Assembly: GCF_002379095.1 (NCBI RefSeq)
Contig: NZ_NBZV01000005.1
Coordinates: 1-64,000, forward strand
Reading direction: 5' to 3'
Origin: Polaromonas sp. AER18D-145
Lineage (GTDB): Bacteria > Pseudomonadota > Gammaproteobacteria > Burkholderiales > Burkholderiaceae_C
DNA: 64,000 nt
This document shows positions 19,287 to 27,670 of the stretch, in pieces. The notes under the pieces are model-generated. The model saw nothing but the letters and a program-made list of their open reading frames with translations, was not told the DNA's origin and searched no databases. Made by a program: the position numbers and the translations under genes. Positions within the stretch are counted from its first letter, which is position 1. Each line of letters opens with the position of its first letter.

Positions 19287-19801
19287 CTGCGGCTGCATCA
19301 CGCTGCGTCTGCGGTCTGCCCTGGACAGTAGGACGGACTCCCCACTCCCACCCCTAACCCCTGCCCTCGCCTCGCTGGGCGATGGAGGGGGACTTCATTT
19401 GGCTGCGTGTGCTGCACTCGCGTGCAAACATCACGGCCGCTTGAGTCCGACCTGACGCGCTTCGCGCCAGGTCTCCCCGTATCTGCATCCGCTCCCGCTT
19501 TCTTCCCCCACCCGTCGGGCTGGGGCCGAGGAGCGCAGCCGAAAGTGGATCAGGGCGAGCGATTGTCTGAGCCGAAGGCGAGTTCGAGCTCGACCCCACT
19601 TTCGGCGAGCACCGCAGGGTGCCCGTAGCGAAGCGAAGGGACCCAGACCATCGGGTCGCCTTTTCTTTTGCTTACTTTTCTTTTGGCGACGCAAAAGAAA
19701 AGTGAGTTGCCGCCGGGCAACCCCCGGCTTGCCGGCAAACCACGCCTCCTGCATTGGCCAACGAATAAAAAAATGGCCCCACCACCCGTTATGCTCCCCC
19801 C
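19287..19801. repeat. Intergenic block with interspersed-repeat character
   Basis: This 515-bp region holds no gene that I can support. Its composition (runs of CCCCCAC, CGCTCCCGC and TTTCTTCCCCCACCC) and its closing part, with ACTTTTCTTTTG paired with CAAAAGAAAAGT at 19674-19703 around a 6-base loop, resemble repeated intergenic sequence that I associate with Comamonadaceae. The 12-bp perfect inverted repeat could terminate transcription from either side. It separates the ligase gene from thiL. Confidence 0.55.
19674..19703. terminator. Bidirectional terminator-like inverted repeat
   Basis: Perfect 12-bp arms, ACTTTTCTTTTG and CAAAAGAAAAGT, flank a six-base loop. The stem is AT-rich and flanked by CTTTTCTTTTGCTT upstream. 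It is a possible transcription stop between the ybdK-like gene and thiL. Confidence 0.5.
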
Positions 19802-20776
19802 ATGGGTGAATTCGACCTGATCGCGCGTTATTTCACACGCCCCACGACCCGCGCCGTGCTGGGCGTCGGCGACGACTGCGCGCTGCTGCAGCCGGCCGCC
19901 GGCATGCAGATGGCCATTTCCTGCGACATGCTGGTCGAGGGCCGGCATTTCTTCGCCGATGTGGACCCGTTCGCGCTGGGTCACAAGGCGCTGGCCGTCA
20001 ACCTCAGCGACCTCGCTGCCTGCGGTGCGCAGCCGCTGGCCTTCACGCTGGCGCTGGCCCTGCCGCGGGCCGACGAAGCCTGGCTCGCGGCCTTCTCGCG
20101 CGGCCTGTTCGCCCTGGCCGATGCCCACGGCTGCGAACTGGTCGGCGGCGACACAACGCAGGGGCCGCTGAACATCTGCATCACCGTGTTCGGCGAGGTA
20201 CCGCGCGGGCAGGCGCTGCTGCGCTCGGGCGCGCGCGACGGCGATGAGGTGTACGTCAGCGGCACGCTGGGCGAAGCGCGGCTGGCCCTGGAAGCGCTGC
20301 GCGGCAGCATCGCCTTGCCGCACGAACGGCTGGCCGCCGCGCGCGCGCGGCTGGAGCAGCCCACGCCGCGTGTCGCGCTGGGCCTGGCGCTGCGCGGCAT
20401 CGCGACAGCGGCCATCGACGTGAGCGACGGCCTGCTCGGCGACCTCGGCCACATCCTGGAGGCCTCCGGCACCGGTGCCCGCATCGACACCTCGGTTGCT
20501 ATCAATTTACTAGCTGATGGCGCAGATTCCACAAGGGCTGAGGGCCATTTTTCGCATGAAACCCGGCTGCGCTGCGTGCTGGCCGGCGGCGACGACTACG
20601 AGCTGGCGTTCACCGCGCCGGTGTCGGCGCGAGCGGCGGTGCAGGCCGCGGCGCTGCAGGCGCAGACCGCGGTGACCCGCATCGGCGTCATCGAACACCC
20701 GCCCGGCCTGCGGCTGGTCGACGCCTCGGGGCATGCCGTGCCGGGCCGGTATGCGTCCTTCGATCACTTTGCCTGA
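19802..20776 (+). CDS. thiL: Thiamine-monophosphate kinase
   Basis: This 324-residue kinase makes thiamine diphosphate from thiamine monophosphate, the last step of cofactor synthesis. The N-terminus MGEFDLIARYF, the metal/ATP site VGDDCALLQP, CDMLVEGRHF, KALAVNLSDLAACGA, VGGDTTQG and AAIDVSDGLLGDLGH are all in place, and AGGDDYELAFTAP near residue 260 closes the active site. Residues of about 233-253 (AINLLADGADSTRAEGHF) come from an in-frame GCTAT-family repeat. The gene overlaps the convergent tautomerase gene by 13 bp. In related genomes it is usually followed by pgpA; here a LysR module lies between them. Confidence 0.96.
   Translation: MGEFDLIARYFTRPTTRAVLGVGDDCALLQPAAGMQMAISCDMLVEGRHFFADVDPFALGHKALAVNLSDLAACGAQPLAFTLALALPRADEAWLAAFSRGLFALADAHGCELVGGDTTQGPLNICITVFGEVPRGQALLRSGARDGDEVYVSGTLGEARLALEALRGSIALPHERLAAARARLEQPTPRVALGLALRGIATAAIDVSDGLLGDLGHILEASGTGARIDTSVAINLLADGADSTRAEGHFSHETRLRCVLAGGDDYELAFTAPVSARAAVQAAALQAQTAVTRIGVIEHPPGLRLVDASGHAVPGRYASFDHFA
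20498..20560 (+). repeat. GCTAT-family repeat, copy C (inside thiL)
   Basis: The copy begins GCTATCAATTTACTAGCTG and contains GGCGCAGATTCCACAAGGGC, GAGGGCCATTTTT and CGCATGAA, matching the intergenic copies. It is in the sense orientation and 63 bp long, a multiple of three, so thiL stays in frame. Confidence 0.85.
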
Positions 20777-21168
20777 GCCAGCGTGCGCTTGCGGGCCTGT
20801 TGCGTGTGCCCGCCATAGCCCCAATCGGCGGCCGGCAGTTCCCGCACCACCACGTAACTGGCTTCTTCCAGTGCGCCGCCCTCTCCCAGCTGGCGCTGCA
20901 GTTCGGCAAACGCCGCGCTGACAAACGCGGCTTTCTCGTCCACCGTGTTGGTGCCGGCGGTGATGCTGATTTCCAGCAGCGCGGTGGGCCGCCGCAGTTC
21001 GTCGCCACCCACATACCAGTGTCCAACAGGCAGGCCCTCCACGATGACCGCCGTCACCTCGCGCCGCTTGCCGAGCAGCTGCGCGGTCAGCGTGGTCAGC
21101 GCCTGGGCGAGTTGCCGGTAACGGGCCGGGGTTTGCAGCGGTGCCACTTTCAGCGTCAGCGTGGGCAT
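20764..21168 (-). CDS. Tautomerase-family protein
   Basis: This 134-residue protein has the N-terminus MPTLTLKV, so after methionine removal Pro-1 would be available as the catalytic base of the 4-oxalocrotonate tautomerase/MIF superfamily. TAVIVEGLPVGHWYVGG and LEISITAGTNTVDEKAAFV match tautomerase core strands. The natural substrate is unknown. The start at 21168 follows the stop of a 59-residue gene by two bases, so the two are cotranscribed, divergent from the LysR gene. Confidence 0.85.
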   Translation of the reverse strand: MPTLTLKVAPLQTPARYRQLAQALTTLTAQLLGKRREVTAVIVEGLPVGHWYVGGDELRRPTALLEISITAGTNTVDEKAAFVSAAFAELQRQLGEGGALEEASYVVVRELPAADWGYGGHTQQARKRTLAQAK

Positions 21169-21169
21169 C

Positions 21170-21349
21170 TCAGGCCTCCCGCGGAAGTTGCAGCCTTGCC
21201 GGGCGGCGCAAGGCCTGCAGGCGGCGCCGGATGGCTTGCCCCAGCCGGCGCCAGAAATCGTTGATTGCCTGCCGGCGCAAGGCCTCGGCCTGGCGCTTGG
21301 CTGCATCGTGCAGGCGCTGGTAGCTGTCGTGGTGGAGATCGCTGTACAT
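21170..21349 (-). CDS. Small basic hypothetical protein
   Basis: This 59-residue protein begins MYSDLHHDSYQRLHDAAKR and is rich in arginine, leucine and alanine with no signal peptide. I do not recognise its family. An AAAGGA ribosome-binding site stands before the ATG and the stop is next to the tautomerase start, which supports it being real and translationally coupled. It starts 136 bp from the divergent LysR gene and could belong to its regulon. Confidence 0.65.
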   Translation of the reverse strand: MYSDLHHDSYQRLHDAAKRQAEALRRQAINDFWRRLGQAIRRRLQALRRPARLQLPREA

Positions 21350-21485
21350 GGCGGGTCCTTTCATTGCGGTGACTGGTGCAGGCCACTGTAGGCAAGCCCT
21401 CACCCGCGGGAAACAGCGCGACGTGCAATTGGGTTTTGCGTTCGCTGCAAAGGCAGGGGCACCTGCGGCTGGTTACCATCACGCC

Positions 21486-22415
21486 ATGCGCGACCTCAGC
21501 TTCGATGACATGCACCTGTTTGCCCGCGTGGCCGAGCTCGGCACCCTCTCGGCCGTGGCGCGCGAGCGCGACGTGCCGGTGAGCCAGGTCTCGCGTGCGC
21601 TGGCGCGCATCGAAAAAGCCTGCGGCGCGCGGCTGATCCACCGCTCCACCCATGGCCTGACGCCGACCGCCGAAGGCCAGACCTTTTTGCAATACTGCCG
21701 GCGCCTGACCGGCACGCTGGACGAGCTGGAGGGCGAGTTTGCCAGCCAGTCGCGCCAGGCCAGCGGCTGGGTGCGCGTGGCGGCCAGCACGGTGGTGGCC
21801 GAGTACCTCCTGATCCCGAGTTTCGAGAGCCTGCACGCGCGCCACCCCAAACTGTGTGTGGAACTGCAGGTCGAGGACAGGCTGGTGGACATGGCGCACG
21901 ACGGCATCGACATCGCCATCCGCACCGGCGCGCCGCTGACCGACACGGTGGTGGCGCGGCAGCTCGGCACGCTGGGCCGCAAGCTGTACGCCACGCCCGG
22001 CTACCTGCAGGCCCACGGCACACCCCGGCATCCGGACGACCTGCACCAGCACCGCCTGATCACCAACAGCGCGGTGGCCATGCTCAACCACTGGCCTTTC
22101 ATCGTCCAGGGCAAACCCAGCGTGGTGGTGACGGAAGGGCAGTGGCGTTCGGGCAGCACCGGCATCACCGCGCAGCTGGCGCTGCACGGCCTGGGCATTT
22201 CGCGTTTTGCCACGGTGGTGGCCGAGCCCCTGGTGCGGCGCGGTTTGCTGGTGCCGGTGCTGCCCGCCTTTGTCGACGACCAGCCCAGCCCGATTTACGC
22301 CGTCACACTGACGAGCCGGCACCGCCTGCCCAAGATCAGGGCCTGCCTCGACCACTGGGCCGGGTGGTTTGCCCAGGCCGAGGGCGTTCAGCCCGCTGCG
22401 GGTATAACCGCCTGA
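21486..22415 (+). CDS. LysR-family transcriptional regulator
   Basis: This 309-residue regulator has an N-terminal winged helix-turn-helix (MRDLSFDDMHLFARVAELGT, SQVSRALARIEKACGARLIHRST) and a substrate-binding domain with the typical VRVAAS and RTGAPLTDTVVARQLG segments. The ATG at 21486 gives the standard LysR length; upstream codons in the frame are intergenic. It is divergent from the small protein/tautomerase pair and overlaps the following hydrolase by one base (TGATG), so the hydrolase is in its operon. The inducer is unknown. Confidence 0.93.
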   Translation: MRDLSFDDMHLFARVAELGTLSAVARERDVPVSQVSRALARIEKACGARLIHRSTHGLTPTAEGQTFLQYCRRLTGTLDELEGEFASQSRQASGWVRVAASTVVAEYLLIPSFESLHARHPKLCVELQVEDRLVDMAHDGIDIAIRTGAPLTDTVVARQLGTLGRKLYATPGYLQAHGTPRHPDDLHQHRLITNSAVAMLNHWPFIVQGKPSVVVTEGQWRSGSTGITAQLALHGLGISRFATVVAEPLVRRGLLVPVLPAFVDDQPSPIYAVTLTSRHRLPKIRACLDHWAGWFAQAEGVQPAAGITA

Positions 22416-23302
22416 TGCAACCCGACACGCCACCCGCCCCGCCCCCCGACGTCCAGCGCCTGCTGGCCAGTGCCACCTGCCTCGAAACGCCGTGCGGCAA
22501 CGGCAGCATGGTCTGGCACCGGTGGCAGCCCGATCCGGCCCGGGCCGGCGCGCCGCACCTGCCGGTGGTGCTGCTGCATGGCGGCAGCGGCAGCTGGACC
22601 CACTGGTTGCGCAACATCGAATCTCTGGTGGGCAGCGGCCGCGAGGTGCTGGCCGCCGATCTGCCGGGTTTTGGTGACTCGGCGCCGCCCGCCAGAGGCA
22701 ACGACGCCGACGCGCTGGCCGCTCCGGTGCAAGCGGGTCTGCAGGTTCTGCTGGGCGATGCCGCCTGCGACCTGGTGGCGTTTTCCTTCGGCGGCATGGT
22801 CGCCGGCTTTCTGGCGGCGCAGTGGCCGGCCCGCGTGGCGCGGCTGGTGCTCATCGGCTCCCCCGGCCTGGGCGTGGCGTCGAGAAACACCGTCACGCTC
22901 ACGGCCTGGCGCCACCTGCCCGACCCGGCCGAACGCGAGGCCGTGCACCGCAAGAACCTGGCCGCGCTGATGCTCTACCGGCCCGAGGCCATCACCGCGC
23001 TGGCGCTGAGTGTGCACAGCGACAACACGCTGCGCGACCGCATGAAGGGCCGCCGCCTGGCCTACACCGACGTGCTGGCGCGCACACTGGCCGAGGTGCG
23101 CTGCCCGGTGTACGCGATTTACGGCCGCGAAGATGCGCTGTACCGCGAGCGGCAGGAAGCGCTGGCGCTGGCCCTGCAGTCGGCGCCCAACTTTCGCGGC
23201 ATGCACTGGATAGACAACGCGGGCCACTGGGTGCAGTTCGAGCAACCGCAGGCCTTTGATGCCGTGTTGCGGACGGTTCTGGATGAAAGCTCCACCCCTT
23301 GA
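22415..23302 (+). CDS. Alpha/beta hydrolase
   Basis: This 295-residue soluble hydrolase has LPVVLLHGGSGSWTHWLRNI as the oxyanion segment near residue 48, the nucleophile elbow LVAFSFGGMVAGF near residue 117 and the final histidine in WIDNAGHWVQFEQP near residue 270. The elbow is A-F-S-F-G, not the classical G-x-S-x-G, a tolerated variant. The substrate is unknown. The start overlaps the LysR stop, indicating coexpression. A GCTAT-family repeat begins 4 bp after its stop codon. Confidence 0.88.
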   Translation: MQPDTPPAPPPDVQRLLASATCLETPCGNGSMVWHRWQPDPARAGAPHLPVVLLHGGSGSWTHWLRNIESLVGSGREVLAADLPGFGDSAPPARGNDADALAAPVQAGLQVLLGDAACDLVAFSFGGMVAGFLAAQWPARVARLVLIGSPGLGVASRNTVTLTAWRHLPDPAEREAVHRKNLAALMLYRPEAITALALSVHSDNTLRDRMKGRRLAYTDVLARTLAEVRCPVYAIYGREDALYRERQEALALALQSAPNFRGMHWIDNAGHWVQFEQPQAFDAVLRTVLDESSTP

Positions 23303-23305
23303 AGT

Positions 23306-23369
23306 GCTATGAAAAACATAGCTACTTGCGCACGTTTTCATTGGGCCGCGTGCCATTTTTACGCATGAA
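23306..23369 (+). repeat. GCTAT-family repeat, copy D
   Basis: The copy begins GCTATGAAAAACATAGC, followed by TACTTGCGCACG and TTGGGCCGCGTGCCATTTTT, then ACGCATGAAA. It starts 4 bp after the hydrolase stop and lies in the pgpA leader. It is one of the best-preserved copies in the window. Confidence 0.88.
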
Positions 23370-23411
23370 ATAGAATCGCTTCGCCCCCTGCGCACCCGCT
23401 GCCCACACACC

Positions 23412-23960
23412 ATGCCCCCACTGAACGAAACCCCTGCCTTTCCGGGCGTACCGCATGCGGCGCCGCCGCGCCGGCCCACGGCCCGCTTCATGCTGGCCCA
23501 CCCGGCCCACCTGCTGGCGCTGGGCTTCGGCTCGGGCCTGAGCCCGGTGGCGCCCGGCACGGCCGGCACCTTGTGGGCCTGGCTGGCCTTTCTGGCGATG
23601 GCGCCTTGGCTGAGCACGCCGCAGATGGGGCTGCTGATTGCCGTGGCCACGCTGCTGGGCTGGTGGGCCAGCACGGTGACGGCCAGGAACATGGGCGTGG
23701 CCGACCCCGGCAGCATCGTCTGGGACGAAATCGTGGCCTTCTGGCTCATCCTCTGGCTGGTCATGCCGGCGGGGCTGTGGGGCCAGCTCGCGGCGTTTGT
23801 GCTGTTCCGCTTTTTTGACGCGGTGAAGTTCGGCCCCATGGCCTGGGCCGACCGGACTTTCAAGGGTTTTGGCTGGCGCGGTGGTTTCGGCATCATGCTG
23901 GACGACTTCGCCGCGGCGTTCTGCACGCTGCTGGTGATCGCCGCCTGGAGCTTCTGGTGA
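23412..23960 (+). CDS. pgpA: Phosphatidylglycerophosphatase A
   Basis: This 182-residue inner-membrane enzyme dephosphorylates phosphatidylglycerophosphate to phosphatidylglycerol. The PgpA signature is present: GFGSGLSPVAPGTAGTLWAW near residue 38, DPGSIVWDEIVAFW near residue 98 and FRFFDAVKFGPMAWADR near residue 135. Three to four membrane segments follow an N-terminal tail of about 25 residues. It overlaps pncC by 4 bp (GTGA), so both are translated from one message. Confidence 0.95.
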   Translation: MPPLNETPAFPGVPHAAPPRRPTARFMLAHPAHLLALGFGSGLSPVAPGTAGTLWAWLAFLAMAPWLSTPQMGLLIAVATLLGWWASTVTARNMGVADPGSIVWDEIVAFWLILWLVMPAGLWGQLAAFVLFRFFDAVKFGPMAWADRTFKGFGWRGGFGIMLDDFAAAFCTLLVIAAWSFW

Positions 23961-24472
23961 ACCCTTCGTCACTACCAAAAAGTGAGCTGTCTTCGCCCGT
24001 CCTGGCTGGGCTGCTGGCCGATTTGCTTCTCAAAAAAGGCTGGCTGCTGGCCACCGCCGAAAGCTGCACCGGCGGCATGATCAGCGCCGCCTGCACCGAC
24101 CTGGCCGGTTCGAGCAACTGGTTCGAGCGCGGCTTTGTCACCTACTCCAACGAGGCCAAGACCGAGATGCTGGGCGTGGCTGCGGCGCTGGTCACCGCCC
24201 ACGGCGCGGTCAGCGAGGAAGTCGCGCGCGCCATGGTGCAGGGCGCCATCACGCATTCCAGAGCCCGGGTCGCCGTGGCGGTGACCGGTGTGGCCGGCCC
24301 CACCGGCGGCAGCCGCGCCAAGCCGGTGGGCACGGTCTGGTTCGGCTTCATGGTGGACGGACAGGTCAGCAGCGAGATGCAACACTTCGACGGCGACCGC
24401 GCGGCCGTGCGGTCGGCCACCGTCCAACATGCGCTGCAGCGGCTGGTGCAACTGCTGGCCGACCAGCCCTAA
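23957..24472 (+). CDS. pncC: Nicotinamide-nucleotide amidohydrolase (CinA C-terminal domain protein)
   Basis: This 171-residue stand-alone CinA C-terminal domain converts nicotinamide mononucleotide to nicotinic acid mononucleotide in pyridine nucleotide recycling. The signature LLATAESCTGGMISAACTDLAGSS lies near residue 30, WFERGFVTYSNEAKTEMLGV near residue 55 and AVTGVAGPTGG near residue 112. The start is a GTG overlapping the pgpA stop. No CinA N-terminal domain is present, as is normal for this shorter form. Confidence 0.94.
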   Translation: MNPSSLPKSELSSPVLAGLLADLLLKKGWLLATAESCTGGMISAACTDLAGSSNWFERGFVTYSNEAKTEMLGVAAALVTAHGAVSEEVARAMVQGAITHSRARVAVAVTGVAGPTGGSRAKPVGTVWFGFMVDGQVSSEMQHFDGDRAAVRSATVQHALQRLVQLLADQP

Positions 24473-24944
24473 GCCCAATGCTGCTCAGTTAGTTCAGTTA
24501 GCTCCGTTCACCCTGAGCTTGTCGAAGGGCTACAAGGCTTCGACAGGCTCAGCCCGAACGGTAGTTGTACAGAATTGACCGTAAGCCCGCGCCGCGGCGA
24601 GGGCCCCACCTGCGGCGCAAACCCCAGCCGGGCCCACATCTGCACCGTGTACTGCGGCGGGGCCTGCAGGGCGGGCGGTGCGGGCTCGCGCATGGCATAG
24701 GCTTCGCGGTTGGTGTGCCGCAGCAGGGTCTGGGCGAACAGCGGGGGTCGGGCTTGACGGCGGCAGGCGCAGCTGGCGCGCCCAGGGCCAGCCCACCCAC
24801 CCGCAGCTTTTGGGTCAAGGGTTTTCCGGGCTGTGTAAAGTAGGCCTTGCCCCGCAGCGCCGCAGGGGCGGGACGGGTAAAGTTGTTTTGTTTTTTTGGC
24901 CACAAGGACCCCCCAGCGCGACTGGCGGGTTTCACAAGGATTGA
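24473..24944. other. Intergenic region with an inverted repeat and a possible decayed coding segment
   Basis: These 472 bp begin with a CTTCGACAGGCTCAG-type inverted repeat (24506-24559). The rest shows no complete gene. On the minus strand around 24570-24760 one frame reads LLRHTNREAYAMREPA and PPQYTVQMWARLGFAP, which looks like the end of a degraded protein, but I recognise no family. Confidence 0.45.
24506..24559. repeat. CTTCGACAGGCTCAG-type imperfect inverted repeat
   Basis: Arms of 22 bp (24506-24527 and 24538-24559) pair with four mismatches around a 10-base loop; the core is CCTGAGCTTGTCGAAG / CTTCGACAGGCTCAG. Related fragments occur in the block at 40893-41036. This type of intergenic palindrome is common in proteobacterial genomes. 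Confidence 0.75.
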
Positions 24945-25760
24945 ATGCTGACATCACGCTGGCTCCAGACGCTTTGGCACCGCCCCGGTGCGGCGGGCCG
25001 CGTGCAAGGCCCCGCACCGGTGTGGCTGCTGTCCGTGCTGGGGTCCTTGCTGGCCCTGCCTGGCGCCCATGCGCTGGAGTTCAGCTACGGCAACCCCTTC
25101 CCGGACGGCCCGCTGGCCGGTGTGGCCCGCAGCCTGACGATCAGCGGCGAGCTGGTGCCGGGTGACACCGCCCGCCTGACCGAGCTGGTGCGGCGCAAAC
25201 CGGCCGACGCCTGGCACGCCCTGGGGCGGGTCGAGCTGGCCATTTCAGGCGGCGACACCGCGGAAGCCCTGCTGCTGGCCGACACCCTGGCCGCCTTGTA
25301 CCCACACACGGTCACCACCGCCGACTGCGCGGGGCCCTGCGCCATCGTCTGGCTGGCCGGCGCCTGGCGCCTGTTGCCCGCCGGGCGGATTGGCCTGCAA
25401 CAAGCGCCGGGTTCCGCGCGGGACAAGGCGCCTACCGACGGGCTGCGCAACTACCTTGTCAAGCAGGGCCTGCCAGCGCCGGTGTACGAGCGCTGGATGG
25501 CCAGCCGCGGCAACGGGGTGTACTGGCTGTCCGGCCAGGAGGTCAACACCACCGGCACCTGGCCGCCCTACTATTACCAGAAGCTCAGCGCCCGCTGTCC
25601 GCCGCTGGACAACACGGACGAGTCTTTTCACGCCGTGCGGCGTTGTGCGGCCCGGCTGGTGATCAGCCAGAAGGCGTTTGCCTTTGACAAGCTGCTGGAG
25701 GGCGTCAACGACCCCTGGTGGAACGACAACCGGGACCTGCTGCGCGACGCGCCGCGCTGA
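24945..25760 (+). CDS. Exported ClpP/crotonase-like protein (COG3904 type)
   Basis: This 271-residue protein has a hydrophobic signal region (about residues 24-43, VWLLSVLGSLLALPGAHA) and then a domain whose strands ISGELVPGDTARL, ISGGDTAEALLLADTLAAL and CAGPCAIVWLAGAWR match predicted periplasmic ClpP-like proteins of the COG3904 group. In that group a CASAC-type motif follows the glycine-rich SGG segment; here it reads CAGPC, so proteolytic activity is doubtful. Function is unknown. The stop is followed within a few bases by a 95-bp 3'-end repeat. Confidence 0.7.
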   Translation: MLTSRWLQTLWHRPGAAGRVQGPAPVWLLSVLGSLLALPGAHALEFSYGNPFPDGPLAGVARSLTISGELVPGDTARLTELVRRKPADAWHALGRVELAISGGDTAEALLLADTLAALYPHTVTTADCAGPCAIVWLAGAWRLLPAGRIGLQQAPGSARDKAPTDGLRNYLVKQGLPAPVYERWMASRGNGVYWLSGQEVNTTGTWPPYYYQKLSARCPPLDNTDESFHAVRRCAARLVISQKAFAFDKLLEGVNDPWWNDNRDLLRDAPR

Positions 25761-25867
25761 ATGTGGCCCCCACGGTTGCTCACTGCGTGTAGCGCCCTGC
25801 CCCCCGAGGGGGCCGCTGCGCCTGCGGACTGGCAAAGCCAGATCCGCGGCCCTGGCTTGCATTTTTG
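25761..25867 (+). repeat. 3'-end repeat family, copy R1
   Basis: Directly after the stop codon runs GGCCCCCACGGTTGCTCAC, then GTGTAGCGCCCTGCCCC, the hairpin CCCCCGAGGGGG and GCCGCTGCGCCTGCGG, followed by a GGCAAAGCC stem. It is close to 90 percent identical by eye to R2 and lies in the same orientation as the upstream gene. Confidence 0.85.
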
Positions 25868-25960
25868 GCTCGTGTCAACGTTCGCTTCGCTTCGTGTCAC
25901 TTCTTGCAGCGCGCTAACATGAGCGCATCGGTCTTTCTGACCATCACCCAAGGAATTCTC

Positions 25961-26398
25961 ATGCGATCCATCCTCTGCGCCAGCGTTTTGTCATTGTTTG
26001 TGTTGCCCGCCGCCTGGGCGCAAGCCGATGCGGCCGCGGCCGCCGCCGCCAAGGAGGCCGGTGCGTCCGTCACGGCCAGCGGGCTGGTCTACCGCTCGCT
26101 GAAAGACGGCAGCGGCGCCAGCCCGGCCGCCACTGACACTGTCAAGGTGCACTACCGCGGCAGCTTTCCGGACGGCAAGGAGTTCGACAGCTCTTACAAG
26201 CGCAACGAACCCACGGAATTTCCGCTGAACCGCGTGATCCCCTGCTGGACCGAAGGCGTGCAGAAAATGAAGGTGGGCGGCAAGGCCAAACTCACCTGCC
26301 CGGCAGCGATTGCCTACGGCTCGCGCGGCGCGGGCGGCGTGATTCCGCCCAACGCCACGCTGCAGTTCGAGATTGAATTGCTGTCGATAAAGAAGTAG
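25961..26398 (+). CDS. Exported FKBP-type peptidyl-prolyl isomerase
   Basis: This 145-residue protein has a signal peptide (MRSILCASVLSLFVLPAAWA) and one FKBP domain, so it should assist protein folding in the periplasm. SGLVYRSLKDGSG, VKVHYRGSFPDGKEFDSSY, FPLNRVIPCWTEGVQKM and IAYGSRGAGGVIPPNATLQF form the conserved rotamase core. The start at 25961 is chosen for the AAGGA ribosome-binding site and signal peptide. The gene is bracketed by two copies of the same 95-bp repeat, R1 upstream and R2 downstream. Confidence 0.93.
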   Translation: MRSILCASVLSLFVLPAAWAQADAAAAAAAKEAGASVTASGLVYRSLKDGSGASPAATDTVKVHYRGSFPDGKEFDSSYKRNEPTEFPLNRVIPCWTEGVQKMKVGGKAKLTCPAAIAYGSRGAGGVIPPNATLQFEIELLSIKK

Positions 26399-26492
26399 CC
26401 CCCACGGTCGCTCACTACGTGTAGCTCCCTGCCCCCCGAGGGGGCCGCTGCGCCTGCGGCCCGGCAAAGCCGGTTTCGCGGCCCCGGCTTGA
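26399..26492 (+). repeat. 3'-end repeat family, copy R2
   Basis: The copy begins on the base after the TAG stop: CCCCCACGGTCGCTCAC, then GTGTAGCTCCCTGCCCC, CCCGAGGGGGCCGCTGCGCC and a CCCGGCAAAGCCGG stem. It matches R1 and the RNA-sense strands of R3 and R4. Confidence 0.87.
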
Positions 26493-26531
26493 TGGGAGAG
26501 CTACACGCGGGCGGCGCGCGAAGCTTCATCC

Positions 26532-27515
26532 TCAGCCCTGCAGGCCCGCCGTGATCTCGTAGGAGCGCAGGCGCGCCTTGTGGTCGAAGATCTGTGAAGT
26601 GATCATCAGCTCGTCGGCGCCGGTGCGGGCCACGAAGGCCTCCAGCGCATGGCGCACCGTCGTCGGCGCGCCTATGGCCGAGCATGACAGGGTCTGCTCC
26701 AGAATGGCGCGCTCGGGCGGCGTGAGACGCTCCTCGTAACCGGCCACCGGCGGCTGCAGGCGCGAAGGCCTGCCGCTGCGCAGGTTGACAAAGGCCTGCT
26801 GCATCGACGACGACAGCAGCTGCGCCTGTTCGTCGCTATCGGCCGCAAACACATTGAAACCCAACATCACATAGGGGCGCGCCAGTTGCTCCGAGGGTCG
26901 GAAGCGGCCGCGGTAAACCTCGATGGCCTGCATCATCTGCGCCGGCGCGAAGTGCGAGGCAAAGGCAAACGGCAGGCCGAGCTGGGCCGCCAGCTGCGCG
27001 CCGAACAGGCTGGAGCCCAGAATCCAGATCGGCACCTTCAGGCCGGCGCCGGGCACGGCGCGCACGCGCTGGCCCTCGGACACCGGCTCGAAGTAATGCA
27101 TGAGTTCAACCACGTCCTGCGGAAACTCGTTGGGGTCGGCGTTCAGGTCGCGCCGCAGCGCGCGTGCCGTCGCCTGGTCGGAGCCCGGCGCCCGGCCCAG
27201 CCCGAGGTCGATGCGGCCCGGAAACAGCGATTCCAAGGTGCCGAACTGCTCGGCAATCACCAGCGGGGAATGGTTGGGCAGCATGATGCCGCCGGCACCG
27301 ACGCGAATGCGCGACGTCCCGCCGGCCACATGCGCCATGACGACCGCCGTGGTCGCACTGGCAATGCCGGCCATGCCGTGGTGCTCGGCCAGCCAGTAGC
27401 GCTGGAAGCCCCAGCGTTCGGCGTGTTGCGCCAGGTCCAGGGTGTTGCGCAGGGACTGCGCGGCGTCGCTACCCTCCACGATGGGGGAGAGGTCCAGAAC
27501 GGAAAAAGGGATCAT
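26532..27515 (-). CDS. Luciferase-like (LLM class) flavin-dependent monooxygenase
   Basis: This 327-residue protein is a single-domain bacterial-luciferase-family enzyme that would use reduced FMN and oxygen. [12 protein letters not shown] at the start, the [19 protein letters not shown] segment near residue 47, [20 protein letters not shown] near residue 80 and [13 protein letters not shown] near residue 103 match the MsnO8/YhbW-type subgroup. The substrate is unknown. The ATG at 27515 gives the family's N-terminus; upstream in-frame residues are not conserved in style. It is divergent from the NTF2-like gene. Confidence 0.9.
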   Translation of the reverse strand: MIPFSVLDLSPIVEGSDAAQSLRNTLDLAQHAERWGFQRYWLAEHHGMAGIASATTAVVMAHVAGGTSRIRVGAGGIMLPNHSPLVIAEQFGTLESLFPGRIDLGLGRAPGSDQATARALRRDLNADPNEFPQDVVELMHYFEPVSEGQRVRAVPGAGLKVPIWILGSSLFGAQLAAQLGLPFAFASHFAPAQMMQAIEVYRGRFRPSEQLARPYVMLGFNVFAADSDEQAQLLSSSMQQAFVNLRSGRPSRLQPPVAGYEERLTPPERAILEQTLSCSAIGAPTTVRHALEAFVARTGADELMITSQIFDHKARLRSYEITAGLQG

Positions 27516-27670
27516 GGTCGAGCAGATGGGTCGCGTTGGCACATTATCAATGCCCGGCCTGTCGCCCGGGTGCCTGCTGGCTGTTACAGGTCGCTGCGCA
27601 GGCGCATCCGGACGGTGTACGATTTCGCGGGTTGATCCCTCTCCGTGCTCCTTCACTTCCGAAAGCGTTT

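Noticed and set aside
19287-19801. A gene or small RNA in the ybdK-thiL gap
   Set aside because: No frame has a credible start with a ribosome-binding site; the content is repeat-like and ends in a terminator-like hairpin.
24508-25017. A minus-strand gene of 169 residues before the COG3904-type gene
   Set aside because: It spans an intergenic inverted repeat and the start of the plus-strand gene, with low-complexity composition; at most part of it is a decayed remnant.
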